Of a stretch of 64,000 nucleotides of DNA, positions 49,322-57,479 are shown piece by piece (position 1 is the first letter of the stretch; each line of letters starts with the position of its first letter). Source of the stretch: Segniliparus rugosus ATCC BAA-974 (GTDB taxonomy: Bacteria > Actinomycetota > Actinomycetes > Mycobacteriales > Mycobacteriaceae); assembly GCF_000185725.2 (NCBI RefSeq), contig NZ_KI391954.1, positions 1,398,185 to 1,462,184 on the forward strand. Direction: 5' to 3'. Both the position numbers and the translations under genes were made by a program. Under the pieces are notes generated by a model. The model did not search any database, was not told the origin of the DNA, and saw only the letters and a list, made by a program, of their open reading frames with translations.

Positions 49322-50301
49322 TTACTTTGACACCAGCGGAGCGGCGTCGGGGTCGGGCAGGAACACCGGGTGGATCTCCGCGTCGAGGCGGCGCAAGATC
49401 ACTCCCTCGCGCAGGGCCCACGGGCAGATCTCCAGCGATTGGACCCCGAACGCCCGCATCGCCGTCTCGGCGACGATCGCGCCCGCGACGAGCTGATGCG
49501 CCCGGTCCGAGCTCACCCCGTCGAGCGTGGCGAGGTCCGAAGAGCTCATCCGGGAGATGAACGCGGTCAGCTGCCGCAGCGCCTGCAGGCTCAACGAACG
49601 GCGCACCAGCGGGCCTGCCGAGGAGGGGGCCGCCCCGGTGAGCCTGGCGAGGGATCGGAACGTCTTCGAACTCGCGACGGCCAGATCCGCCGGATCGAAC
49701 TGCGAGAACCGCCGGGCGGTCGGCGCGATCTGCGCCTCGAGCCACTCCCGCAACCGGGAGACTTGCGCGGGCGTGGGCGGATCGCCCGCTCCCCAGTGCC
49801 GGGTCACCCGTCCCGCGCCAAGCGGGAGCGACTCCACCACCTCTGGCTCCTCGTCTCCGCCGAGGGCCAGCTCGAGAGACCCGCCGCCGATGTCGAGGCC
49901 GAGGATGCGCCCAGCCCCCAACCGTGCCAGCGCCGCATCGCGAGGAACGTCAGCCGTCCCTCGTCCGCCCCGGAGAGCACCGTGAGCTGGACCCCGGTCT
50001 CCTCCCACACCCGTTTGAGGACCTGGTCGGCGTTCGTCGCCTCGCGGATCGCCGAGGTGACGAACGCGAGCAGCTCCGCGCACCCGGCCTCTTTGGCGAG
50101 CTCTGCGGAACGGTTGACCGCCTCGACCAGCTGGCGCTGCCCCTTCTCGGTGACCGCGTGCCGCGAGTCCATCTGCTCGGCGAGCCGGAGCACGGATTTC
50201 GTCGAGCTCATCGGCGTCGGCCTGCCGCCCCGATGCGCGTCGACGATCAGGAGGTGCACGGTGTTGCTGCCCACGTCGAGCACGCCGAGCCGAATATGCA
50301 T
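49322..50301 (-). pseudogene. ppx: Exopolyphosphatase (Ppx/GppA), single-base frameshift
   Basis: The first frame (50301 down to about 49920) has the ASKHA start LGVLDVGSNTVHLLIVDAH and runs to EGRLTFLAMRRWHGWG. The next frame resumes GAGRILGLDIGGGSLELAL and runs to the stop at 49322. Joined, they make a full-length Ppx of about 325 aa (Rv0496-like). The break is at a run of five C on the plus strand (49915-49919) where six would restore the frame. It is either a true lesion or a homopolymer sequencing error. Ppx degrades polyphosphate or pppGpp. Confidence 0.85.
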
Positions 50302-50486
50302 TACGTCCTTTCGTTCAGGCTGTGCTCGGCTCGTGCCGTTATCTCGCCTCGCCTCCGCCGCCGACGGGGCAGGAACGAGCCGGCAAGCCGACGCTGTTTG
50401 CGCGCTGCGGTTCCTGGCCTTCCAGGGCCGCCCCGGAGGGGACCCCGACCGTCAGGCCGAGCGCTGGTCGCTTTGGGCGATGTCCT

Positions 50487-51173
50487 TTACGCCTCTAACT
50501 TATATCCGAGGCCGCGCACGGTGACGAGGCGCTCGGGCTTGGCCGGGTCGTCTTCGATCTTCGAGCGCAGCCGCTTGACGTGGACGTCGAGCGTCTTGGT
50601 GTCGCCGACGTAGTCGGCCCCCCAGACCCGGTCGATGAGCTGGCCCCTGGTGAGCACCCGGCCCCGGTTGCGCATGAGGTATTCGAGCAAGTCGAACTCC
50701 TTGAGCGGCAGCGTGACCTGCTTGCCGTGCACCGACACCAAATGCCGGTCGACGTCGAGCTTGATCGGCCCCGCTTCCAGCGCCCCGTCGAGGCTGGTCT
50801 CCGACTCGGCCTCCTGCCCCCGGCGCAGCACCGCGCGGATCCGCGCGGTGAGCTCGCGGGCGGAGTAGGGCTTGGTGACGTAATCGTCCGCGCCGAGCTC
50901 GAGCCCGACCACCTTGTCGATCTCGCTGTCCCGCGCCGTCACCATGATCACGGGGACGGAGGACCGGGCGCGCAGCTGCTTGCACACGTCGTTGCCGCCC
51001 ATGCCGGGCAGCATGAGGTCCAACAGGACGATGTCGGCCCCGGTCCGGTCGAATTCGGTCAGCGCGGTGGGGCCGTCGCCCGCGATGACGGTCTCGAACC
51101 CTTCTTTGCGGAGTAAAAAGGCTAGCGGGTCGGCGAGGGACTCTTCGTCCTCGACGATCAGCACTCGGGTCAT
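50487..51173 (-). CDS. regX3: Response regulator RegX3 (OmpR/PhoB family)
   Basis: This 228-aa protein has a receiver domain with phospho-acceptor D52 (VLLDLMLPG), acidic pair E8/D9 and K101-type lysine in YVTKPYS. A winged HTH follows at about 130-226 (LPLKEFDLLEYLMRNRGRV, TLDVHVKRLRSKIE). RegX3 activates phosphate-starvation genes. It lies 15 bases behind senX3, without the intergenic repeats known in M. tuberculosis. Confidence 0.92.
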   Translation of the reverse strand: MTRVLIVEDEESLADPLAFLLRKEGFETVIAGDGPTALTEFDRTGADIVLLDLMLPGMGGNDVCKQLRARSSVPVIMVTARDSEIDKVVGLELGADDYVTKPYSARELTARIRAVLRRGQEAESETSLDGALEAGPIKLDVDRHLVSVHGKQVTLPLKEFDLLEYLMRNRGRVLTRGQLIDRVWGADYVGDTKTLDVHVKRLRSKIEDDPAKPERLVTVRGLGYKLEA

Positions 51174-51188
51174 AGCGGCTCCTTCGGA

Positions 51189-52400
51189 TTACTGGTGGGA
51201 CGAGGCGTTGGCGGATGGTTCGGGGTCGTGCTCTGGCGGCGCGGGCTCCGGCGGGGAGATGCGCGCCGGAAGCTCCAAGGTGAACGTGGAGCCGGTCCCC
51301 GGCTTGCTCCACAGCCGCACGGACCCGCCGTGGTTCACCATCACGTGCTTGACGATGGCCAAGCCCAAGCCGGTGCCGCCGGTGGCGCGCGAGCGCGCCT
51401 TGTCGACTCGGAAGAAGCGCTCGAACACCCGTTCTTGGTGTTCCGGGGCGATGCCGATGCCCCGGTCGGTGACGGCGAGCTGCGCCATCCCGGACTGGAC
51501 GCGCCGCGACACGGAGACCGAAGTGCCGCTCGGCGAGTACGACACCGCGTTGGAGAGCAGATTCGACAGGGCTGTGACCAGGAGCGCTCGGTCCCCCATG
51601 ACTTCCAGCCCGCTCGGCGAGTCCATCGTGATCGCGATGCCGGTCGCCTCCGCGGTGAGCCGGAGCCGGTCCACCGCCTCGTGGACGACCTCGTCGATCT
51701 TCACGACCTCGACGTGCGGCAGCTTCTCCGCGCCCTGCAGCCGGGAGAGGGCGATGAGCTCGGTGACCATCATGCCCAGCCGGTTCGCCTCCGCGTGCAT
51801 GCGCTTGCCGAAATGCCGGACCGCGTCGGGGTCGTCGGCGGATTCCAGCAGCGCTTCGGAGAGGAGGGAGAGGCCCCCCACCGGCGTTTTGAGCTCGTGG
51901 CTGACGTTGGCGACGAAGTCCCGCCGCGCGGTCTCCATCCGCATCGCCTCGGTGACGTCTTCGACGAAGAGGATCGCGCAGGGCTCCCCGCCGACCGAGG
52001 CCCCCACCACTTTGGCCTTGACGACGACCTCCGGTTTGCTGCCACGGGCCGCCGGGAACCGCAAATCCTTGCCGACCAGCTCGAACGGCTGGTCCTCGCC
52101 CTCTTCGCCCTCCAGGCGCCGCCGCTGGCCGTGGCGCTCGATCGCCGCCGAGGCGGCCTCGGCGAGCGGGTCGGTCAGCTTCCCGGACTGCACCACGCCG
52201 AGCTCCCGAGCGCGGGGGTTGGCGACCAGGACCGTCTCGTCCTCCCCGACCACCACCACTCCGCCTGGCGAGGCTGTGAGGACCGCCGACAAAAGTCCAG
52301 CCGAGGAGTCCTGCCGGATCGCCGCGTCGTCGCCGCCCGGCGACGAGGCGTCCGGATGGCGGCGCAGCCACGCTGGACGCAGCAGTTGGTTCAAAGCCAC
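51189..52400 (-). CDS. senX3: Sensor histidine kinase SenX3, without membrane segments
   Basis: This 403-aa protein has a PAS-like domain (about 35-150), a dimerisation domain with H168 in FVANVSHELKTP, and a catalytic domain with NLLSNAV (N-box) and GTGLGLAIVK (G2-box). These regions align well with mycobacterial SenX3. The N-terminal membrane helices of SenX3 are absent: residues 1-35 are hydrophilic (MALNQLLRPAWLRRHP). The GTG start is set by TACTAT exactly 6 nt upstream, so a longer protein from this promoter is not possible. Confidence 0.88.
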   Translation of the reverse strand: MALNQLLRPAWLRRHPDASSPGGDDAAIRQDSSAGLLSAVLTASPGGVVVVGEDETVLVANPRARELGVVQSGKLTDPLAEAASAAIERHGQRRRLEGEEGEDQPFELVGKDLRFPAARGSKPEVVVKAKVVGASVGGEPCAILFVEDVTEAMRMETARRDFVANVSHELKTPVGGLSLLSEALLESADDPDAVRHFGKRMHAEANRLGMMVTELIALSRLQGAEKLPHVEVVKIDEVVHEAVDRLRLTAEATGIAITMDSPSGLEVMGDRALLVTALSNLLSNAVSYSPSGTSVSVSRRVQSGMAQLAVTDRGIGIAPEHQERVFERFFRVDKARSRATGGTGLGLAIVKHVMVNHGGSVRLWSKPGTGSTFTLELPARISPPEPAPPEHDPEPSANASSHQ

Positions 52401-52406
52401 ACTTGC

Positions 52407-52412
52407 ATAGTA
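52407..52412 (-). promoter_or_regulatory. -10 box of leaderless senX3 promoter
   Basis: On the minus strand TACTAT is followed by GCAAGT and GTG 52400, placing the hexamer at -12 to -7 if transcription starts at the G. Confidence 0.65.
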
Positions 52413-52471
52413 AAGCCCGCACGACCAGCGAGGGAACCACTGTCGCGGGTCGCAGGCTCCGGTCGGCGGAG

Positions 52472-52511
52472 ATTCACCGGCTGTTCATATGGAGCCAGCC
52501 TGGGGTTCATC
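52472..52511 (+). promoter_or_regulatory. PHO-box-like direct repeats between senX3 and the MscS gene
   Basis: ATTCACC (52472), GTTCATA (52483) and GTTCATC (52505) are spaced 11 and 22 bases, one and two helical turns. PhoP/RegX3-type regulators bind direct GTTCAC-like repeats with 11-bp spacing. RegX3 is encoded next door, so autoregulation is the natural inference. Confidence 0.5.
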
Positions 52512-52564
52512 TGCGGCCTTGGCTTTCCCGCGCCGAAAGATCCCTGGTGTGCGATCCTTTCGCT

Positions 52565-53515
52565 ATGCGCACGACGACTTTCGCGGCGCCGGCTTCACCG
52601 CTGGCCAAAGACCCCAGAGCGCTCCTCCAGTGGCACCACGTTGACAACATTCTGCTCGTGCTCGCGCTCATCGCGCTCGCGTTGCTGCTCCGGCTGGTGC
52701 TGCACATGCTCATCGACTGGGCCGTGCGCCGCAACGCGGCCTCGGGCCGCGCGCTGCACACGGCGGGCCTCGACCTGAAAGACGAGGGGCTGCTCCGAGC
52801 CCGCAGGGAAAAACGCGCCAAGGCGATAGGCTCGGGCTTGAAGGTGGTCGTCACGATTGTGCTGGTCGACTGGTGTCTGAGCGAATCCCTGTCGCTCTTC
52901 GGGGTCAACCTGCACAACTTCGCCGCCTCGGCGGGCCTTGTCGGCTTCGCGCTCCTCTTCGGGGCCCAAAGCCTCGTCCGCGACATCATCTCCGGAGCCG
53001 CCATCGTCATCGAGGACCAGTTCGAGGTCGGGGACATGGTGGAGATCGGCGGCGTCGTCGGGACGGTGCTCGCGATCCAGCTGCGCATCACCACTTTGCA
53101 AGACGCCAACGGCGTCGTGTGGCATGTCCGCAACGGCGAGATCTCCTCGGTGGGGAATCTGAGCCAAAGCTTCTCGCTCGTGGTCGTGGACCTGCCGATC
53201 GCCCGCACTGCCGACCTCGGCTACGCGCTCGAGGTCGCGGGCAACGCCGCGAACGATCTGGCGGCGCAAGCCCGGATGTCGGGTTTTCTCATCGAGACTC
53301 CGGAGGTGCTCGGCGTGGAGACAGTCGACCCCTTCCACGTCACGCTCCGCTTGAACATCAAAGCCGCCCCCGGCGAGAGCAACCGGGTGCGGCGCGAGTT
53401 CAACCGGCACTTGCACAAGGCGATGCGCGACGCGGGAGTCCCCACGCCGCATTCGACCCCCGACATGCCCCGGCCGTCCTCGGAGGCGGCGTTCACCGAT
53501 TTCAGGGCCGACTAG
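52565..53515 (+). CDS. MscS-family mechanosensitive channel
   Basis: This 316-aa protein has two or three N-terminal membrane helices (ILLVLALIALALLLRLVLHM, VVVTIVLVDWCLS), then the pore helix GFALLFGAQSLVRDIISGAAIVIE and the beta domain (VEIGGVVGTVLAIQLRITTL, VWHVRNGEI). It protects against hypo-osmotic shock. ATG 52565 places the first helix normally. It is divergent from senX3 across a PHO-box-like array. Confidence 0.85.
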   Translation: MRTTTFAAPASPLAKDPRALLQWHHVDNILLVLALIALALLLRLVLHMLIDWAVRRNAASGRALHTAGLDLKDEGLLRARREKRAKAIGSGLKVVVTIVLVDWCLSESLSLFGVNLHNFAASAGLVGFALLFGAQSLVRDIISGAAIVIEDQFEVGDMVEIGGVVGTVLAIQLRITTLQDANGVVWHVRNGEISSVGNLSQSFSLVVVDLPIARTADLGYALEVAGNAANDLAAQARMSGFLIETPEVLGVETVDPFHVTLRLNIKAAPGESNRVRREFNRHLHKAMRDAGVPTPHSTPDMPRPSSEAAFTDFRAD

Positions 53516-53535
53516 CCAGGCCGAAGGAGCCGTCC

Positions 53536-53551
53536 GGGCGCTTCAGCGCCC
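53536..53551. terminator. Short hairpin at the convergent MscS/LLM gene ends
   Basis: GGGCGCT-TC-AGCGCCC has a perfect 7-bp stem. It overlaps the last codons of the LLM gene and lies 20 bases past the channel gene. There is no U-tract, so termination is tentative. Confidence 0.4.
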
Positions 53552-54682
53552 CCATGCCTCGGCCAGCAGCTCGTACGAGCGGACCCGGTCGGCGTGGTCG
53601 TGCGTGATGGTCGTGACCACCAGCTCGTCCGCCCGCGCGAGCCTCGCGAGCGCGCTGAGCCCTTCGACCACGGTCTTGGGCGATCCGACGAACTGGGTCC
53701 GGATCCGGTCCTCCACGACCCGCCGCTCGTGCGCGGCGAGGGGCGCGTGCTCGCCCGGGGCCGGGTACGGCTCCGCGCCGCCCTTCGCCCGGATGCTGTG
53801 CACCCACCTGCCGTAGCCTTCGGCAAGCTCCTGCGCCTTCTTGTCGCTCTCCGCGACGACCACGTCCGCGGAGACGACGAGATAGGGCTCGGCGAGCGTC
53901 TTCGACGGGACGAACTCCTCGCGGTACGCCGCCGCGCCGTCCAAGGCGGTGGCGGGAGTGACGTGGTAGCTCGTCACGAACGGCAGCCCCTTGCGGGCCG
54001 CCGTGCTCGCGCTCTGCCCGCGCGAACTGCCGAACACCCACAGGACCAGGTCGGACTCCTCGGCCGCCGCCACGCGCACGGCGACCCCCTCCGCCGTGGT
54101 CCGCGAGCCCGCCAGCAGGTCGAGGATCTCGTCCACCTGCTCTCCGTAGTCCGCAGGCGCGCTGCCCGGCAGGAACAGCTGGGCCTCCCGTGCCAACCGC
54201 GCCGAGAGGTCGCCGGGCCGAAACAGCGGCTGCTTGGGGATCAGCACCCCGTCCGTCCTCGGCCACGAGTCGGGGTCGAACGGCTCCTGCTCGCGGGCGG
54301 GCGCGTCGGCTCCCGCCATGTGCTTGTTGTGCCCGTGCGAGGAGAACCGCTGCGCGGACCTGCCGACCCCGAGGTCCACCCGGCCGGGATACAGCGCCGC
54401 GAGGATCGCGAAGCGCTCCACCACGAGGGGAGCCGGGTAGTACCCGAGCAGCACGGCCGCCGAGCCGACCCGGATCCGCTCCGTCGCGGCGAGCGCCTGA
54501 CCGACGAGCACGTCCGGCGACGTGCTCGCGACGGCGGCGAAATGATGCTCGGCGAACCAATGCCGGTGGTAGCCGAAGGACTCCGCGGCTTTCGCGAGCG
54601 CGAGGCTGCGCCGGAGCGCGTCGGCGTGCGTGGCCCCCGACACCGTCGGGGCGAGGTCGAGCACGGACAAAGGGATGGCCAT
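53543..54682 (-). CDS. LLM-class flavin-dependent oxidoreductase
   Basis: This 379-aa protein has the luciferase-like TIM barrel. It opens PLSVLDLAPTVSG, then SFGYHRHWFAEHHF (LLM signature), SAAVLLGYYPAPLVVERFAI and RVDLGVGRS. It would use FMNH2 or F420; mycolata often use F420, but the cofactor is not decided by sequence. ATG 54682 is chosen over TTG 54694. Substrate is unknown. Confidence 0.85.
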   Translation of the reverse strand: MAIPLSVLDLAPTVSGATHADALRRSLALAKAAESFGYHRHWFAEHHFAAVASTSPDVLVGQALAATERIRVGSAAVLLGYYPAPLVVERFAILAALYPGRVDLGVGRSAQRFSSHGHNKHMAGADAPAREQEPFDPDSWPRTDGVLIPKQPLFRPGDLSARLAREAQLFLPGSAPADYGEQVDEILDLLAGSRTTAEGVAVRVAAAEESDLVLWVFGSSRGQSASTAARKGLPFVTSYHVTPATALDGAAAYREEFVPSKTLAEPYLVVSADVVVAESDKKAQELAEGYGRWVHSIRAKGGAEPYPAPGEHAPLAAHERRVVEDRIRTQFVGSPKTVVEGLSALARLARADELVVTTITHDHADRVRSYELLAEAWGR

Positions 54683-54754
54683 ATCTGAGATCAAGCCGTT
54701 TCGCCCGCGCTGTATTCCGCTCGAGTTGCGCGCAACGCGGTGCGAGCCCCGCCG

Positions 54755-55969
54755 CTACTCGCCCGCGAGCGCCTGTTCGAGGTCCGCGAGCAGATCTTCG
54801 GCGGACTCGAGGCCGACCGACAGCCGCACGACGGCTTCGGAGAGCCCGATGGCGGCGCGGCCCTGCGGCCCCATCGCCCGGTGCGTGGTCGTGGCCGGAT
54901 GGGTGATGAGGGACTTCACGTCGCCGAAGTTGTTCGAGATGTCCACGATCCGCAGCCGGTTGAGGAAGTCGAACGCCTTGGCCTTCGCGTCGTCGGCCTT
55001 CAGCGCGAAGGTGATGCAGGTGCCGCCGCCGAACATCTGCGCCTTGGCGAGCTCGTACTGCGGGTGCGACTCCAGGAACGGGTAGCGGACCCACTCGATC
55101 TCCGGCTGCTGCTCCAGCCATTCCGCGATGGCGAGCGCGGAGGCGGTCTGCGCCTTGGTCCGCAGGTTCAGCGTCTCAAGGCCCTTGGTCAGCACCCACG
55201 CGTTGAACGGGGACAGGCTGGGGCCGGTGTGGCGCATGGTGAACTTCACCGGGCCTTCGACGAACTCCTTGGTCCCCAGGATCGCCCCGCCCATCGCCCG
55301 GCCCTGGCCGTCGATGAGCTTGGTGCCCGAATACACCACCACGTCGGCTCCGAGCGGGATGCTGCGCTGCGCGATGGGGCCGGTGAAGCCGTTGTCGAAG
55401 ACGACCTTCGCGCCCGAGGCGTGGGCGAGCTCGGAGACCTTCGCGACGTCGACCAGGGTCTGCATCGGGTTCGCCGGGGTCTCGAAGAAGACCGCCTGGG
55501 TCGGCACGGAGAGAGCCTTCTCCCACTGGTCGAGGTCTTCGCCGTCGACGAAGACGGTCTCGACGCCCCACCGGGGCAGGATCTCGTTGCAGATGATGAA
55601 GCAGGAGCCGAAGAGGCTGCGCGCGGCGACGAGCCGGTCGCCCGCCTTGAGGATGGCCGAGAGCGCGGTGAAGACCGCCGCCATGCCGGTGGCGGTCGCG
55701 AAGGCCGCCTCGGCTCCCTCCAAGAGGGCGAGCCGGTCCTCGAAGGTCGCCACCGACGGGTTCGCGAAGCGCGAGTACTGGAAACGGCTGATCTCGCCCG
55801 CGAACGCGGCTTCGGCCAGCTCGGGCGAGTCGTACACGTAGCCGGAGCTGAAGTAGATGGACTCCGAGGTCTCTTCCCACTGCGAGCGGCGCAGGCCCCC
55901 GCGCACGCCAATCGTGTCGAGGCTGACGCCTTCGGGCAGGGGACGGTTTCGCTTCGGCTGCTCAGTCAC
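54755..55969 (-). CDS. metZ: O-succinylhomoserine sulfhydrylase
   Basis: This 404-aa PLP enzyme of the cystathionine-gamma-synthase family makes homocysteine from succinylhomoserine and sulfide. The PLP lysine lies in VVYSGTKLIDGQG, and other marks are TATGMAAVFTALSAI, VFFETPANPM and NNFGDVKSLITHPA. GTG 55969 has TAAGAT exactly 6 nt upstream. The rhodanese gene lies 24 bases behind in the same direction, the Rv0390-Rv0391 pairing. Confidence 0.9.
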   Translation of the reverse strand: MTEQPKRNRPLPEGVSLDTIGVRGGLRRSQWEETSESIYFSSGYVYDSPELAEAAFAGEISRFQYSRFANPSVATFEDRLALLEGAEAAFATATGMAAVFTALSAILKAGDRLVAARSLFGSCFIICNEILPRWGVETVFVDGEDLDQWEKALSVPTQAVFFETPANPMQTLVDVAKVSELAHASGAKVVFDNGFTGPIAQRSIPLGADVVVYSGTKLIDGQGRAMGGAILGTKEFVEGPVKFTMRHTGPSLSPFNAWVLTKGLETLNLRTKAQTASALAIAEWLEQQPEIEWVRYPFLESHPQYELAKAQMFGGGTCITFALKADDAKAKAFDFLNRLRIVDISNNFGDVKSLITHPATTTHRAMGPQGRAAIGLSEAVVRLSVGLESAEDLLADLEQALAGE

Positions 55970-55975
55970 ACGGCT

Positions 55976-55981
55976 ATCTTA
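55976..55981 (-). promoter_or_regulatory. -10 box of leaderless metZ promoter
   Basis: On the minus strand TAAGAT is 6 nt before GTG 55969, so metZ has its own start in addition to any read-through from the rhodanese gene. Confidence 0.5.
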
Positions 55982-55993
55982 CGATTGGCCGCC

Positions 55994-56407
55994 CTAAGAC
56001 TGCCGCCACGGCAGTCCTTCCGCGCGCCAGCCGGTCGAGCCCCGGTGCTTCTCCTGGTCGAGCGCGCCTTCGAAGCCGTCGAGGATGTTGTACGCGGGGC
56101 CGAGGCCAGCTGCGGTCGCGGCCTGCGCGGCGGCGATGGAGCGCTGGCCGGAGCGGCAGAGGAAGACCACGGGGCCGCCGCCCCGCACGCCAGCCTCGCG
56201 CAGCTCGTCGAGGAAGTTCGCGTTGGGCGCGCCGTTGGGGTACGTCGTCCACTGCGCGAGCACCACGGTTTTGCCGATGCTCGACACGTCCGGCACGCCG
56301 ACGAACTTCCACTCCGCGTCCGTGCGGACGTCGACCAGCACGGCGGCAGGCTCGGTCTTGAGGATCTCCCACGCCTGCTGCGGAGTGACGTCGCCTGCGT
56401 AACCCAT
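55994..56407 (-). CDS. Rhodanese-like sulfurtransferase
   Basis: This 137-aa single rhodanese domain contains VLVDVRTDAEWKFVG and the active-site loop FLCRSGQRS with C84. It would carry persulfide sulfur. Adjacency to metZ suggests a supply of sulfur for methionine synthesis. GGAGACGACT precedes the ATG. Confidence 0.88.
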   Translation of the reverse strand: MGYAGDVTPQQAWEILKTEPAAVLVDVRTDAEWKFVGVPDVSSIGKTVVLAQWTTYPNGAPNANFLDELREAGVRGGGPVVFLCRSGQRSIAAAQAATAAGLGPAYNILDGFEGALDQEKHRGSTGWRAEGLPWRQS

Positions 56408-56462
56408 AGTCGTCTCCTTCGTGAACTTCGGCTGACGAAGCTTGCTCGTCGCGCTCTCGGCC

Positions 56463-57479
56463 TTAGCCTCGCACACTTTCCAACGGCATGCCACAAGCCT
56501 CCCCCGCCGGATCGGCGGTGGCGGGGGCGGACGGCCGGCCCGCGTGCTGGGTGGCCACGACGCACGCGAGGACCAAAACGGCGACCGCCGGCATCGACGG
56601 CGGCACGCGCTCCCCCATCAACGTCGCCGACCAGCCAAGGGTCATCAGCGGCTGGGCCAGTTGCAGCTGGCTGGCGCGGGCCACCCCGGCCCGCGCCATG
56701 CCCCAGTACCAGACCACGAACCCGCCGAACTGGGAGACCAGCGTGACGTAGGCGAGGCCGAAGACCGCCTTCCCCGTCGGGTGCGCGGGCTCTGCGGCCA
56801 GCGCAACGGCGGAGACTGCCACCATGCACGGCAGCCCTGCCACCAGCCCCCAGGCGATCACTTGCCACCCCGGCATGTGCGCGGACAGCCGCCCGCCTTC
56901 GGCGTAGCCAGCCCCGCACACCAGCACGGCGGCCGCGAGGTACGCGTCGCCGAGGGTCGGCAGGCCGTGGTTTTGGCTCAGCGCGAACCCAACGACCAGC
57001 GCGGCCCCGGCGAGCGCCGCGACCCAGAACGCCCGAGGCTGGTTCCGTCCGGTGATCCAGCTGCTGAACGCGGCGGTCGCGAGCGGCAGCACGCCGATCA
57101 CGATGGCCGAGTGCGAGGTGGACGAGGTGGTCAGCGCCAGGCTGGTCAACAACGGGAAGCCGACGACGCATCCGGCTGCGACCGCGGCGAGCCCGCGCAG
57201 GTCCGCGAGGCGCGGCAACGGGGCGCGCACCGAGGCCAGGCAGATCGCCGCGAGCGCGCCGGCGAGCGCACCGCGCAGGCCGGTGCTCGTCCACGGGCCG
57301 AACCCGGTCAACGCCCATGCCGTCGCGGGGAAGCTGAAGGAGAACGCCACCACGCCGGCTCCGGAGGCAAGGAGCCCTCGCGCTTGCGAAGCGCGCGAGT
57401 CGTCGCACGCGAGGGCCGTCCCACAGCCAGTCGAAGCCGTTACCGACGATCTGCGAGTAGCGCTACCATATATTCTCAT
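56463..57479 (-). CDS. DMT/EamA-family transporter
   Basis: This 338-aa protein has ten predicted membrane helices in two EamA repeats (LRGALAGALAAICLASV ... AIVIGVLPLATAAFSSW; QLAQPLMTLGWSATLMGE). It is probably an exporter of a small metabolite. The ATG at 57479 overlaps the ATG of the divergent regulator and has TACTAT 5 nt upstream, inside the regulator's coding sequence. The first 30 residues are not membrane-like, so a later start remains possible. Confidence 0.8.
   Translation of the reverse strand: MRIYGSATRRSSVTASTGCGTALACDDSRASQARGLLASGAGVVAFSFSFPATAWALTGFGPWTSTGLRGALAGALAAICLASVRAPLPRLADLRGLAAVAAGCVVGFPLLTSLALTTSSTSHSAIVIGVLPLATAAFSSWITGRNQPRAFWVAALAGAALVVGFALSQNHGLPTLGDAYLAAAVLVCGAGYAEGGRLSAHMPGWQVIAWGLVAGLPCMVAVSAVALAAEPAHPTGKAVFGLAYVTLVSQFGGFVVWYWGMARAGVARASQLQLAQPLMTLGWSATLMGERVPPSMPAVAVLVLACVVATQHAGRPSAPATADPAGEACGMPLESVRG
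57457..57466. promoter_or_regulatory. Palindrome in the divergent MocR/transporter start region
   Basis: GTAGCGCTAC is a perfect 10-bp palindrome 12 bases before the regulator ATG and inside the first codons of the transporter. TACCAT (57464-57469) serves as a -10 candidate for the regulator. It is a likely MocR operator. Confidence 0.45.

Noticed and set aside
49915-49919. Programmed frameshift in ppx
   Set aside because: The site is a plain G-run on the coding strand without a classical slippery heptamer, and Ppx is not known to use frameshifting; lesion or error is simpler.
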